This document shows, one piece after another, positions 37,107 through 52,100 of a stretch of 64,000 bases of DNA. Every line of letters starts with the position of its first letter. The stretch's first letter is position 1. The notes under the pieces are model-generated. The model did no database searches and had not been told where the DNA came from. It worked only from the letters and a program-made list of their open reading frames with translations. Position numbers and translations under genes: made by a program. Source of the stretch: Melieria omissa. Its lineage: Eukaryota > Arthropoda > Insecta > Diptera > Ulidiidae. The stretch spans positions 29,801,783 through 29,865,782 of the forward strand of contig OZ020269.1 in NCBI GenBank assembly GCA_963971225.1. Direction: 5' to 3'.

Positions 37107-40100
37107 ATGGAAAACGGATACAAAAGCAACAACAGCAACCAAAACGGCACCGACAACCATCGCGGTTCGGTGTCCTCCATAAAGTCACTCGACGTTCCTC
37201 CGACACCGACGCGCTCACCAAAGAAAGTGTCCTTCTCCGATGATCTGCCCTACAGTGACACGTCCAATGCTGAAAGCAACAGCAGCACCAGCGAGCAGCA
37301 CGAGCGCGCAGCCAGCAACCACAACCACAACAACGGCATCAGCAGCAGCAGCACCAACAACAGCAGCGCAAGCTCAACGCATCCCGCCGCAGTGACCGAG
37401 CAGGAGCTCTCCGCCGTAAATCATGTGCTGCTGCAAGCGGCGCACTACCTGGAAAAATTGCACGGCGCACGTGAGCTCGAGCAGCAAAACGCCGCGCAGC
37501 CGCACAGCGAACACGCAGCACCAGCGCACATAAAAGCAACAAACACAAACGCGGACGCTGGCGAAGTAAATAAAATCGATTACGTTGATAGTGCGGAAAA
37601 TGCACAAAATTCGCCAACAACATCGCCCGCTGTGCTGGAATTAGATAACGACAACGTAGCGACGACGTCAGCGCCGCCGCCGAAACGTGTACGCGCACTC
37701 TTTGAGCTGGCCGCGCCGAGCGCCAAAGCAGCAACGCCACTGCCCAAGTCGCCGCTGGCCATGGTCCATCACACGACCACCTTGGCGGCTGCCACCAGCG
37801 CACAGCTGGAGGAGATAAGCGAAGAGCAATCACACGTGGCCAGATACATTGACCGCTACAACCTCAATTTAGATAAGAACTGCAGTTCCATGGAGCTGGA
37901 GGCCAGACGCGAGAAACTGCGCTGGTTGCTGATATCCGAGTGCAGCGCACTGCTCGGCGAGGGAAAGCATACGCGCGAGTCATTTCGGAAGCTGGTGCTG
38001 GAAGAGGTGAGTTGAGCTCTGCACAACGTGGGCGATCTGCTATGATTTATCGAGTCGAGTACTTATTGTTTTTTTTTTGTTTATAACACATCGGTCTAAG
38101 GCAGAAAACAAAACTTTTTTTGAGAAATTCAATTTTGTTCATCAACTTGGTTTCCTTCAAGAGCGATTCATTAATTTCAGCACTTCTCTAACATTTCGAC
38201 ACTTTTCTTTTAAAACGACTTATCGTTGTCCTTTAAATAGGTATTTTTTGAGCAAGCACCTCCTCATTCGAGCCAAATTTGTTTTCCTGCGAGCATTTTT
38301 TTTAAGTCTGCAAACAGATAAAGGTCACTGGGAGCCAAGTCTGGAGATTAGGGTGGGTTCAGAAGTAATTTGAACGCCAAAACTAAGGCAATTTTTCTTT
38401 AATCGCTTTCGCTACTCTCCTTCTTTGAGCTGTTTTGCAGAACGTTAATGGTAATTTTCATAAATAATAAAAATAGCCAAACTCCGCATTTAAGGTCGAA
38501 AAAAAGCTGATCCCTTCAATAACGTTTCAACCGGTTTTCACCGTAGATGAGCAGTTGAATGCAGTAAAAACCCTGCGTACACCAGTCTGATCCCAGTTTT
38601 ACTCAGCATGCAACATCACTTATGTATTGAGATTAGTGTTGCAATAACAACTTTTGTGCAATAACTACTTTTTTATTGCCTCTGACCATGACATTCCTTA
38701 CTCCTGTTTCGAAAAACAATTTTACTTATACACCAGAGTTGATTTCTCTAAATAAATACCCAACATGCAACATATTTTCCACACAAAATGCTTAAATTTA
38801 ACAGTTAAAAAGATGTATACGAAATATATAAATAAAATAGTTAAAAATACAACAGATATCTGCATATTTTATTGCACTGACGCAAAAACAACTACGTAGC
38901 CAGTCTGCAGCTTCACCTAAATTTACAAAATGTTTATATGTTTATACACATGTATGCTGCTAGTCCGGCACATTATTTACATACGAATGGCTGGAATATA
39001 AAAACAAAACAAGAAATTCGTATGAAGTCTGTCAAAAAGTTAAGTCAATAAAACCATTCGTTCCAAGTCAAGTCGAAATGTGAAATGGGTTGCCGCATCG
39101 CAAGATCGCAAGCCGGTTAATATTGTTTTGAACTTGACTGTTTGCTGTAATCAATGATGGAACTGGTTTTCAGTTCAACTGAGAAAGCAGTGTTGTGTTG
39201 TCAGAGCTATAAATATTCAGGGCATACTTACGAGTAACTTGTGGTAGAAGCTTAAAGTTTCGTATAAATTTTGGCAACAATATTTTTGAAACCAAAATAT
39301 CAGAGTAGATCTTTTGCGTTGTTTAACTCTTAAATGCATGGGGCAATTATTTTCGAATCAACCTTAGACCTTAGCGGTGTCAGTTAGAGCTCCTTAGTGT
39401 TACGCATTGACGTAAACATGAGAAAAAAGAAGAATCCAGAAAAGAACGGAGCCCCTAACACTAGAAACACCATTGCGGTCGTTTTGGCGGTTTTTATTTT
39501 TTAAATATCTGTATTTTCTTTAGTATTTCTATCAACTTTTGCTTTGATGACTTTTAATTTTTATCGGGTTGTAGAATTAGGTATACAATTAGATTAGAAA
39601 AAATTGATCATTCTAGAAAAATATATTTGATAAAAAAATTCCGGTTTATTGTGAAACTAATCAACTAAGCAGAAACATTTTTAATTTTTTGGTAATAAAT
39701 TTAAGACTTCAGGGAAAAGTTCCTTAAAGGTCGGATACAGTTTCTTATGAAATGAATGATCTGAATAAAAAATTAAAAGGATTCTTAATCTGCCTAATTG
39801 CAAGAAACCATTGTTGCCAGATACCTGAAATGACTTTCTCTTAAATCTTAAAAAAATAATGACATTTTATATCAAAAGTTAAAAAAATCTCCTAAAATTT
39901 TTTTTTATTTTCGTCGTTTCTAAGAAAAATATAAAATAAATAAAATACTTCATGAAAAAAATAAAAATCTATGCATATAATTTTTTTTAATGCGGCTTTT
40001 TCATTATTAATCTTCAGCTTAACAACAAAAATTTAACAAAAATAAAACATAAAACAACAAATGATTTAAACAAAAAGTGCAATTTTTGACGGGATTTCAT

Positions 40101-43100
40101 TGTGACAGCAATAATTGAGAACGAGATAGAACGAGCTTACATTTCGTCAGCTTACAAATTTTTAACACAATAGGATGCTTTGACTCTTAAAATAGTTGCC
40201 AAAATATGTTTTGTTGTTAGTGTTCCCAATACAGTATGATGTATCGTTATCAAAAAATCTCCCAAAAATCCACTAAGGATCCGAAAAATCCCCTAACACA
40301 AAATATAAATCTCATAAACTTTCTCCTAAACGATTCTTCCTCCTAAAAATTCTCCTAAAAGGCCAAAAATTTCCTAAATCTAAGAGTAAATCACCTGATC
40401 TGGCAACACTGCAAGAAACCTCATTTAATTTTGTCCAAAAATTGGTAAAATAGCGCACTCTGTTTCAATGAAATCCAACGTTTGCTGATTTTCATTACAG
40501 ACTTTTTGGATTCTAAAATAGAAAACTTTTCAAATAAAGAATAGAGCGAGGTTCATTGCATTAGGTCTTGAATATGTAAGTGAAAAATCAGTTTTTTAAC
40601 ATGAATAGTTCATCTCTGGCTTCAGTAGTCTCTAAACCCAAAACTGTTAAGATTTTTTCCATAATTATTCCTGAGTTATGATGCATTCGACCTTCGTAAA
40701 TCTGAATTCAATACAGTTTGAATGATTGAAAAATGCTTTATGACCTCAAATTCTGTCACGAATACAAATTCAATTCATTTATACTTCACAAGGGACCCAA
40801 ATGAACTGGAAGAACGAGTAGCATGATCTGCGTCTTCGTGTCGGGCCCTAAAGACCAACGAGTATATTCATTGTTGATCGGCAAGCTGCCTGCTTAACCC
40901 TTTCGCTACATATTTTGCTGGAGAAAATTTTAATTTTAAATTTTTCGAATAAGTCGTCTGTGTGGTTACAGCAATAACATTCCATACTAATTTTTTTAAA
41001 TGTTGGTTATCGAACTCTGTAAAGTGATATCATAAAACAGCAACCATATCGTTTGGCTATAATAATTACACAAAATGTTATACAAAATGTTTTAAAATGT
41101 TACACAAATGTTTAATTTTTAACTAAAAATCAAACATTTCTTCATCTACTTGAGCTTAAATTATTTAAAAAATTTATCTGAATTGAAGCAACAAGTCAAA
41201 TTAAAAATTGCTGTAATTTTGTTCTGCTTCTTCTTGCTCTACTATGTAAAGATATAACATTAAAAATCTATCTTTCTTAAACTTAAATATTCTGTTTATT
41301 AATTTTGTATTATTCCTAAAACTTCAAACTATTCAACGAAGAACAAACAAAAATTGTTTGAAGCCATAGAGGGTTCAGATGTACACAAAGTAACATGTTG
41401 CCATATGGCAACAAAACAGCGAAAGAGTTAATCTAACCTTTGTCTACCAATCCGATCTTTTGATGGCTGCAGTGTGCCAACTAATAAATTCCTTTCACTA
41501 CCAATCTTCAACACTGATACCATGCTAAATGTTTCCACAGTCCAAGTCATCAGCAGTCAATGAGTAAATTTTTATGCGGCTTGTGACCAGCATTAACATT
41601 TTTATGGATTTACGCGTCAATAGAAATTTATGTAAATGCAGCTGTGAACACCATGATCCACACAATAGCAGACTTTAGATGGCATTTGCATACAAAGACG
41701 CACACACACGCTGGTTATAATTTACGTAATTGAAGACCCAAGTAAAAGCTATTAAAAAACAGTCACTTGTTTGTAATCAAAATTCACAAATTGCGCAAAT
41801 GAACGAATCAAAACATCGTCTTGCCAATTGCCATATCCGAGTTGCTACAAATTTGCATATATTTGCAAGCATTTCGAAGGAATTTCACGCTCTATGCAAA
41901 AGCCGCCACGAGACGCCAACCCCGCAAATTCCACCAATGCAGCACGTGCAGCAATTTGTCTTTGCCAGAGTCGCGCTTAAAGCGATGTCGTCTTGACGAT
42001 ATTATTACCGCAATTTGTGCGAAATTTTCGCCACTCCTTTTACAGCCGCACGCAGCTTCAGCTGAGCGTCTCAGTTCAGTCAGTGTGCCGTAAATAACGA
42101 TCAGCAACAGTTGTCGGCTCAAGTATTCAAAGCAACACACAATCACAATAAATAGTGTGGGTGGGTGTTGCTGCTTGTGGGGCTTTTTCCGCCAGTTGAA
42201 ATGGATCATAATAAAATCGAAGAATCGAAAGCCATTAATGCGCTTTCCATAATAAATTATTCAATGTCAGGCTTTGGCAATGTTTTCAGAGCTCAGTGCG
42301 CGAGTTCGTTGGGGATTGAGAGACTAGAAAACTGTGAAAATAATTATGTTTTACTCCAAAAATTTATATCTTTTTTATTTACAAATTTTTCACTTGGGAA
42401 AAAGAACTGAGCACAGCAATATGCTGCTGTATCCAAGGCAATGCAAGTAACATTTTGAATTTAATGAATGTTTAACCGACGTAAGTCATAGTTTTTCAAA
42501 TCCTCCTTTTTGCATATTCAGATGTTAAACCCTTTCGACCCCGAATTTTACGATTTTAATTTAGTCATGAAACATTTGCCCAAGAACACGTGCACACGAC
42601 ATTTGAAGTCGCCACGCCTATTTGTTAGGGTTCTAAAGCTAGTTTAGTTTAAACAATCTTTGCTTAAAATGCGTTAAGTAAATTTCGTATAAATATTTTT
42701 TAATTACAGAAAAATTATTTAATATTTATGGAAAAATACAAAATTATCACTTTTTGATTTTATTTAACTATTTAAATAGGAAAACAGGGTTTTCATCAAA
42801 CGCGCCCAATCCGTAGACTTCAATTAGAACACAAACTTTCCCTGATATCGCTACAAATTAATGAACATTTTTTTGGGCATAACAGTAAAATGTTTGTCAT
42901 TTTCTTTTAATTCACTTCTAGAAATATTAATTTGTTGGTGCCTACTTAAATTAAATCCATAAATCAATCGTAGCGTTTGCTATAAGATGACAAATAGGTG
43001 AAGTTTGCTCTCAGGCAACTTTCTGGTCGAAAGGGTCAAATATACTGCAAAAGTGGCACACACAGGATTTAAGTTTCAAACTTTTTACAAAGAAATTTAG

Positions 43101-46100
43101 TTCAACATATCATTTGAGGCTTCAAAACTCTTTTAAAAGAAATGTTGACCTTCTAGAGAAGAACTTAAGACTCTAGAACACTCACTACATTTGTCTTCTA
43201 TTTAGACCCTAACTCCCATTTTTTACAAAGAAATTTAGTTCAACAGATTATTTGAGGCCTGAAAGTCCTTTAAATAAATAAATCTTGACCTTCTAGAAAA
43301 GAACTGAAAACGCAGTTTTTCTACATTTGACAATATTTAGGCAATATTTAGGCATACATATAGATTTCTTCATGTGTTATTTTATTTCTACATGTGATAT
43401 TTTGTATTTGTTAAAATTTGTATTAAGTTCCTTCTTCCTCCTAAAAACGCTGTCCTCGATAGCCCAGCGAGCAGCGCACTGGACTTTCATACCAAAGACT
43501 CTAGGTTCTATTTCTAGTTCGGGCTGGTTAAACGTACTTCTACCCAAAAGCAGTAGATGAGAATTGTAAACAACGTAAGGCATTCAAGTCCCCTCCCCTT
43601 CTTCCATCCGTTTGAAATGTGTGTTGTAACACATGTTGAAAAAAAAACAGTGTTAAAAACAGTTCAAACCATTGAAATTGTGACATCGCAATGGACCATA
43701 AAAACCTTAATGCGTCTCATACAGAAGCAGCCATCCTAACCTAACCTTCTACAAAATAAGAAATACATACATAAGTTACATCCTTTCTATATTAAAGCAA
43801 TATCAAACTTCATTTTCATACTATGACTGCTTAGAATAAATAATTATTACTATTAGCTCTTACGTCTTAGCACCTTTGTGCTAATTGGTACATTACCCGA
43901 TAACAGATATGAAATGAATAAGTAATGTTTGTATACCAAACATATTTTATTTAATTTTAAACAACCACTTTTCACACTGATAAACAATAATTTTATACTT
44001 TTGTATTCGCTCTCTCACATTTAAGGAATTCCAACAAAAACTATTTCATCTTTTCGATTTGGATGGCAATGGCTATCTGGTGCAGGATCGCTGGATCGAG
44101 CATCTAAAAGGACGCCTAACGTAAGTAGTTATTTTCGCATCCTTCATAATCCTTCTGTCACAAACCTCTCATATCCATAAAACTGCATATTCCCAGGGCA
44201 TTCACATTATGGACACGTTTTCACTATTAGTGTCGCTGTCGATTATCCAACGACTCATCGTGTGAATTCAACATTCAACAACAGACAGACAGACAGACAC
44301 AGGCACACCTACATACAAACAAACATATTAGCAGCGTGTTGCTGTGCAACCAACTTGTAGCGCGCCACAATCTACACGCGCAGAGAATGTTTGCTACATG
44401 TTCAACAATTGAGACGCTCCATGCACATCCACCTACGGCATTCTGCCACCGCTACGCGTATCAACGACATTCTCTGTCGTTGCTATGCCATGTTACCAGC
44501 ACATAGTTGCGACAGATAGTGTCCGTCCGTTATGGTAATGAAGTCATTGTAAAGCTTGGACTTTTCTTTTGTCCACCGCAACTGTTGTGTGAAAAGCCAA
44601 CTCGAAAATTCACCACAACTGCAACGCATAGTTAATGTATGGTTCAGGCTTTTCAGGTTGCTTATCGATTTAGTATGTTTAGTTGTATACTCGTAACGTT
44701 TACTCAAAGCTTCGAGAACAAATTTTGTGGATTGTTTTTAGAAAAAAGTTTAAAAGATTTTGCAAAGATAATCCTTTCCTTTTTCCTAAACATCTTTATC
44801 AGTGTTTAGCACAAAAACAAAGATTACAATACTCTTCTGAAAGAAAAAAATAGTGCCTGATGTTTAAGCTAAAAAACCAAACCCATTCAGCTTTGTACTC
44901 TTATAAACATTTTGATATATGCTTCGCCTAGCAGGGCCCCGGGGCTTTGCACGCAAGTTTAAAGTCAATCGGGCCAATAAATCAACCCTTGGTTGACCCC
45001 TTCAGATTTTTATTTTCGAAAAAATAAAAAACATCGAATTATTTCACATGTTAAAATCTTGTTTCCCAATATAAACTGTTAACCTATAGCTGACCCCGGT
45101 AGGTTTTGAAGTTTCGGAAAACTGAAGAACACATGTTGAATTATTTCCCATCAAAAGTACTTTCACTTTGTTTGAAGTCAATATGTGCATTAGTTTATGT
45201 TTTTTCATAGTTTTTCCATATAAACTTTTAACCCATCGTTGACTCCGTCAGATATTTTCGAAAAAGTAAAAAACACGCATCGAATTGTTTCACATGTGAA
45301 GTACTTTCATCAAGTTTGAAGTCTAAAAGTGTAAAAAGTCATGTTTCTTCGTACAAACCTTTAACCTTTGGCTCACCCCTTTAAGTTTTGATTTTCAAAA
45401 AAATGAGAAACACGTGTCAAATTATTTTTGATTTCAAGTATTTTCGCCAACTTTGAGGTCAATCCGTCGGTTCAAGGTTTTTTAGTAGTCTTCCCGTATA
45501 CGTAGCTTAACCCATTGTGAACCTCGTTAAATTTTGATTTTCGAAAAAATAAAAAGTACGTGTCGGATTATTTTTTCTTTGAAGTGTTTTGACCAAATTT
45601 GAAATCGCCGTTCTTCATACAACACAACCAATGTTTTGCTCTTTTAGACAACGAATTTCAAAATTTCTTAGCGGAGGTTGATTTTTCAAGGTGTACCTAC
45701 ACTTTAAATTTCATGTTTGTAGCTTTAATGGTTTGGGCTGGGCAATGATGAATCAGTCGGTCAGTCAGGACAAACAATTAACCCTTTCGCTATTTGGTTG
45801 CCATATGGCAACATGCTACTTTTTGGGTGTCTGAACCCTCTGTGGTTTCAAGAATACATTTTTTGTTGGTCCTTAGAATGTTTGAAGTTTTAGGAAAAAT
45901 ACGAAATTAATAAACTGAGTATTTAAGTTTAAAGAAGAGATGTATACACGTTTTTTTGGTGGTATATCTTTACATAGTAAAGGAAGAAGAAGCAGAAAAA
46001 TTAGACAACTTTTTTATTTAACTTTTTCTTTTAATTTAGATACTTTTTTTTAATTTTGGGTAAAGTAAATGACGAAATGTTCAAATTTTCGTTATGCGTA

Positions 46101-49100
46101 AAAAGTTTTATGTTGAAGCAATTATTACAGGCACAACAATATGGCTGCTTTCATAGAAAAACACTCTAAAATACAGGGTCCGAGTATAAAAATTAAAAAA
46201 TAGAAAGATAAATGATTCAATGACTCTTGATATGTTCTGGATGGTTCTAACTCCAAGCAGACTAAGTAAGGTATCACAATGAGCCAAACTGGCAATGAGT
46301 GCCTTCATGTCTAATCTGGCTGATGACTCTTCTTTCTCTCCACTCTTCTTTCTGTCTAACGTCGAGCCTAAAAATAAGAACTATCTGACCGCTCTGCTTA
46401 TTTATTTACTCTAAACTAAATATTTAGATTTTTTTCAGTAACAATTAAGAAACACTTTTCTCAAGTTTGAATCGTTCAGAATATTTTTTTTATTCAGATA
46501 TTTTTAGGCAGTACTACCTACATCAAAGCATTTTTTCCCAACCACATTCATCTTTCATTAACTTTTAAAATACACAAATCTTCAAACACATAACTTTCAA
46601 TGCTCGATCCTCTTCTCCCCTTTTCTTCTCTCCCCTTTCTGGTTGAACCTCACAGCGATGACAGACAAATGGACTTTGCCGAACAGCTCGAGTCGGTGGC
46701 GTATGTGATTTGTGGCGAAAATAGCAAAATTACTTTTAGGAATTTCGTAGAGATTTGGCGTGCGCGAGGGGTGAGTAACGCCACAGCAGCGTCAACAGAT
46801 CTGCGGATCTATTAATGAAACAACTTACGTCTTTTGCAGATATTGGACAAACTATATCGTCTTATCGACATCGATAGCACGAATCTGATATCCACTAATC
46901 AAATAATGGAATTCATCTCGCACCTCACCAACTCCAGGTACGAAAATAGATACTCTCACACTTGTGACTGATAGAAGCGGCCGGTATGCGCCTTTTGCAA
47001 GCATTAAATCTAATGCGTTGTACCAGCTGAAGGCTTACAAATTGCCAGCAAATCGATTTACACAAAACAAGAACAGGAACAGCATCGGGCGCTTGCACTT
47101 GGCTCCATAATTTCCATAATACAACAAGCGACGACTTTTCAGCTCAGTTCGTAGACGCGCAGCGCATCCGTGTGATGTACTCGCGCGCGCAACTGCGTCC
47201 ATTAATCAAGTCCCGGTTGCAATCTTTAATTAATCTTTAATTTATTGCACAACCTTAACTAACGAAAATACTTTGCGTCTTCCCTCCTCGAACACGGCGC
47301 CGTTTCGCTCTCCAATGATGCACGCTGCGGCCAGACCACGCACCGGCTTCGATAAGAGCTCGCTGGCGCGCCTGGAGCAGCTCTTTCGCAACACTGTGGG
47401 AAACGAACAGGAGATTCGTCGTGAGGAATTCAAAAAAATCGTTACCTCGAAAAATGTGAGTTGATTGCCGATGCACCAATGTCCGCCGCAGCGGCCGGCC
47501 GACATTACCATAACACGCCAACGGCTGCCAGCCATGTGGCTGTTGTTATTGTTGTTTATTTGTTGTTTGCCGTACTTGCGTCTGTCTCGCTACGCGACTT
47601 TGATAATTCATTAATATTTACAGCCATTCTTTACGGAGCGCGTCTTTCAAATATTTGACAAGGATAACTCCGGCTCGATATCATTACAAGAATTCATTGA
47701 TGCCATTCATCAATTCTCCGGCCAGTCGGCAGACGATAAAATACGCTTTCTGTTCAAAGTCTACGACATCGACGGTGAGTGCAAAGGGGGTCTCGGTGCA
47801 AATTCGCGCCAAACTACAGGTATGGGAAAGGCAAAAGGAAGCAATTGAGGTGGACACAATTGATGAGCAAAAGTTTGTTTTAAGTACACTTACAGGTCGT
47901 AGAACCTCGCCAACAAGATCGCAAAATCTAAATTATAAAAATCAAAAAACTTACTTTCTAGAACCTCAACAGTTTTTAGGCCGTCGCACAGCGATTCGTT
48001 CCATAGACAATATACAAAAAATTTATAATCTCAGAATTTAACGATTTTGATGTAATTTGAAAGGTAAAACTCCATCTAAAAAAGCCAAAACATTTGTGCT
48101 AAAAATTTATTGGTGTGTGTGCAATAGTGGCTCAAAGTTGAAACCTTCTTCACAAAAAAATTTAAACACATATTTTTTGTTTTTTAGTCTATTGAGTAAA
48201 AAAAATTTTAAAAATACATGGTTACCAAGAAGTTGCGAAAACTTTCCATATAGATTTAAATTTAAAATTTGCAAAGCTGAGGTTTTTACTTCGCTTTTAA
48301 TTCAAAATATTTTTTTAAATTAAAAATCTGAAAATCTGCAAAGCTTCGAGAAAAATATTCAAAAAGTATGTGAAAGTATATTCCTGGATTTTTTTTATTT
48401 TAAGAAGCATTATTTCTGTGTCGGATAATGTAATTACATCCTCCGATATCTTCCGATCTCAGAAAAGAATTTAATTTGAAAAGTCGTCTAAACGCCTATT
48501 TTTCGACAAAATGTATTCATCCCTAGAAGTATGCATTCAGCATGGAAAATTGAAAAAACCGCAAAAATTCAAAACATACTTCTATCATTATCATTTTTAT
48601 TGCAAAACTAAAGGATCCTAAGACAGTTTCTGTTACTCTCTGCAATTACCAATGTTGACATTACCGATTAAATGTTAAATCTGAAAAATCTAGCTCACCA
48701 AAAATGACGAAAATTGCAAATTTAATTCCCAGGCATTGCCAATCTACAAACATTTAAGAAAAACAAAATTTAGATTTCAATTCGGCAGACCAAGATTAAC
48801 TAATATACCAAATGAAGAACGGACCACTTCTTCTAATTTTGTCCCGCAGTTGTATGGAGTCGCATCACTGTGCTTCGCAGCGTCTCTTCGAACTATGTAT
48901 CTCCCAATTACAAAGTCATCAAAAATGTTAACTTTGATCCAAAATTAGGAATTCTGAAACTCATAGTTACTACTGTTCTGGTATTCGTATTATGATTGCC
49001 ACTATTTTTTGTGGGGAACTTTTATTTTAAAACGCTGTCCATTACTTTTCCCATACCTGTTGTCATGCAACATTTTTTCTACCGTATTCCCTCAACGAAC

Positions 49101-52100
49101 GTTAATTACCCCAAGGTGACGGTCTGATACAGCACAAGGAGCTACACGATGTCATACGCGCCTGCATGGAGGAGAACGGCATGGAATTCTCCGAGGATCA
49201 AGTAAGCCACACACACCAACAGTTCCGCTGCTTGTTTTACGAAAATTCAAAGCAACCAACAACCTTCACAGATTGAAGATCTTACCACTGCAATGTTCGA
49301 AGATGCCGATCCCTACAATCGCGGCGAGATCACTTACGAAGCGCTAAAGAATCAACTAAGCAAGCATGGCGGCTTGCTGGAGAATCTTAGCATCACGTAA
49401 ATGAAATTTCCCCGCACATAGGCCTCACTCATATTGACTCTTTCTCTATTTCCCCTTTGCCCTTAGCATCGATCGCTGGCTGGTGCCATTGCCGCAGGTT
49501 ACACCCACAAAACAATCAAAGCTGATGCGCCTGCGCAAAGCCATGCTCCTACCGCATCAGTTGACGCCGGCGTACATGAAGAACAATCAGGTTTTCGTCT
49601 CCTATCTGTTTGTCTACATTGCCCTCAACGTGTGCCTGTTCATCTCGCGTGCCATACAGTACCGCGCCAGCAACGGCTTCGTGATCGTGGCCCGCGCCTG
49701 CGGTAAGTCGTCTACCTACAAGTGCTGTCAATGTGCCGCATTATTGATTGTCCGTCGTTCTGCACTCCCCTGCGCCTAGGACAATGCCTCAACTTTAACA
49801 GCGCGTGGATACTGGTGCTCATGCTGCGTCACTCGCTCACGTATCTGCGTTCGCAGGGCCTGTCCACGTACATGCCGCTGGACCATCACATCTACCTGCA
49901 CAAGGTCACCGGCATTGTGACGTCGGTGCTGAGTCTGGTGCACACCATCATGCACCTCTTCAACTTCTCCATCATAGTGGTCAACGATCCGAAAATCAAT
50001 GCGGGCCACTACACGATCGGCGAGTGGCTGCTCACCGACCGGCCCGGCCTGTTCGGCCTCATACCGGGCTGCGCGAATCCCACCGGCTTGGCGCTGTTCA
50101 TCATTCTGCTCATCATGTTCATATGCTCGCAGCCGTTTGTGCGACGCAAGGGCTCCTTCGAGGTCTTCTACTGGACCCATTTGCTCTACATACCGTACTG
50201 GATATTGCTGCTCTTTCACGGGCCCAACTTCTGGAAGTGGTTCATAGTGCCGGGCACCGTGTACGTGATCGAGCGCGTACTGCGCTTCGTGTGGATGCGC
50301 GGCGAACACGGCAAAACGTACATCAGCTCCGGCCTGCTGCTGCCATCGAAGGTCATCCATCTGGTCATCAAGCGTCCCTTCAATTTCAACTTTCGTCCTG
50401 GCGACTATGTGTTTGTCAACATACCCGCCATTGCCAACTACGAATGGCACCCGTTCACCATCAGCTCCGCGCCCGAGCAGGAGGACTACATGTGGCTGCA
50501 CATACGCACCGTCGGCGAGTGGACCAATCGCCTCTACCGCTACTTCGAGGCGGAGCAGCAAAAGCTGACGCAGGGCGAGCCGGTGCAGCATCGCCACGCC
50601 ATACCAACCAGCTTCATACGCATCAACGAAAGCAACGCTGTGAAGGCGTCCGCGTCCCCAACGCCGCAGACTGACTTTCTCGCGCAGAACCTTTCGAAGC
50701 TGCAGAAGCAGAGCCCAAACCAAAAGTCAGAGCTGCCCATAGTCAACAAAGGCTACGAGCCAGTGCAGCATGCGCCCATTCGACCGCCGCGACACAATCA
50801 TGCCACCTCGAAGCTGGCCACGGAGAGCGTTAGCGCCAGCACGCACGACAACAGCAGCAGCACGAACCGCATACGCAGCTTCAAGAAGACGCTGCAGCGC
50901 ACCTTCTCGCGCAAAGACGCACAGTTGAAGAACGGCGCAACCACTGCAGCTGCCTGTAATGAAGGCTTCATATCGGACGATGGCTCAAATCAGTGGGATG
51001 CGCACCAGAAGGCAACCGATAAGAAGCTCGAAAAGCTGCTCCTGCACAAACCGCCGCTGGAGAAGAGCATTTCACTGCCGGACATTGCAGTCAAGTCGAA
51101 AAAGCGCGAACGTCTGAAAGCGTAAGTTGGCCCGAAAGCAGCATTTTTCAGCAGAGTCTCGTGATAAATGTGTCACTACTGTAATTCCAGCATACGTGCT
51201 TTGGGCCGTTGGGAGTCGGAGCGTTCGTTCGATGAATCGCGTGTGCGACGTGCCCGCTTGCAGAGCGTCGGCTTGGCCTATTTGAGTCCGCAGAATAAAT
51301 CGCTGGCACAAAGCTTTCGTTACATGCGCAATAAGCCAACCATAATTGCATTCAAAACGCCAAGCGTGGAGAACTCGGAGCCGGATTTCAAAGCCAACCC
51401 AAACAGTAAGTTTTGCGGTGTTACGAGTCACATTTATTTCAATAGATTAAAAAAAAGTTCGTGAAATTAAAAATTAAAAAAAAATTAAAAATTCTCGTTA
51501 AGGGAATGAAATAGAATATGTAATTACTGGTAATTATTAGGTTGTCCTTGTAAAATTTTTGGCACAAGGCTATGTCCCTGTGTCATCTGTTCACTAAGTT
51601 ATCAATGGTAGCGAACGTTTATCTTAAAAAAGTAAATTTTTAATTTATTTAAAAGCAAACTATATCGCACATCCACTTCAAAAGTGACACAACTCAAAAT
51701 TTTTAATTTTCAGGTTTATGTGTTAATACTTTGAACAATGCATTTATCTACCAATAAGGAAAAGCTCAGAATATTTTGTGGCTAATTGTTGCCAAAAAGC
51801 AGATAGAACTCTTGGAAGTTTGATACTATGTAATCACTGCAGCTAAATTCAAAAGATTCCTAATTCAATTTGTGACACTTTTGACAAAACAAATTTTTTT
51901 TTGAAAATAATTTTAAGTGACAGTTGGGACAATTTTAGTATAAATTTTCGAATAAAAAATTAATTTCGAATTTTCAAAATTGTTCTTTCAACTGTTTTAT
52001 TGTCATTTATAATTTTTAAATTTAAAATAATTCGGTAATTATTTAATTAAAATATCATCAAAAAAGTTCTTTTAACTCTTAATTTTGGATTTTCTAGTGT

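Noticed and set aside
47655..48041. 128-codon frame in Nox intron 6
   Set aside because: It overlaps exon 6 in another frame and no splice arrangement joins it to Nox; no family resemblance. An alternative exon is not excluded but is unsupported.
49776..50723. 315-codon minus-strand frame inside Nox exon 10
   Set aside because: Antisense shadow of the strongly conserved Nox haem and FAD region.
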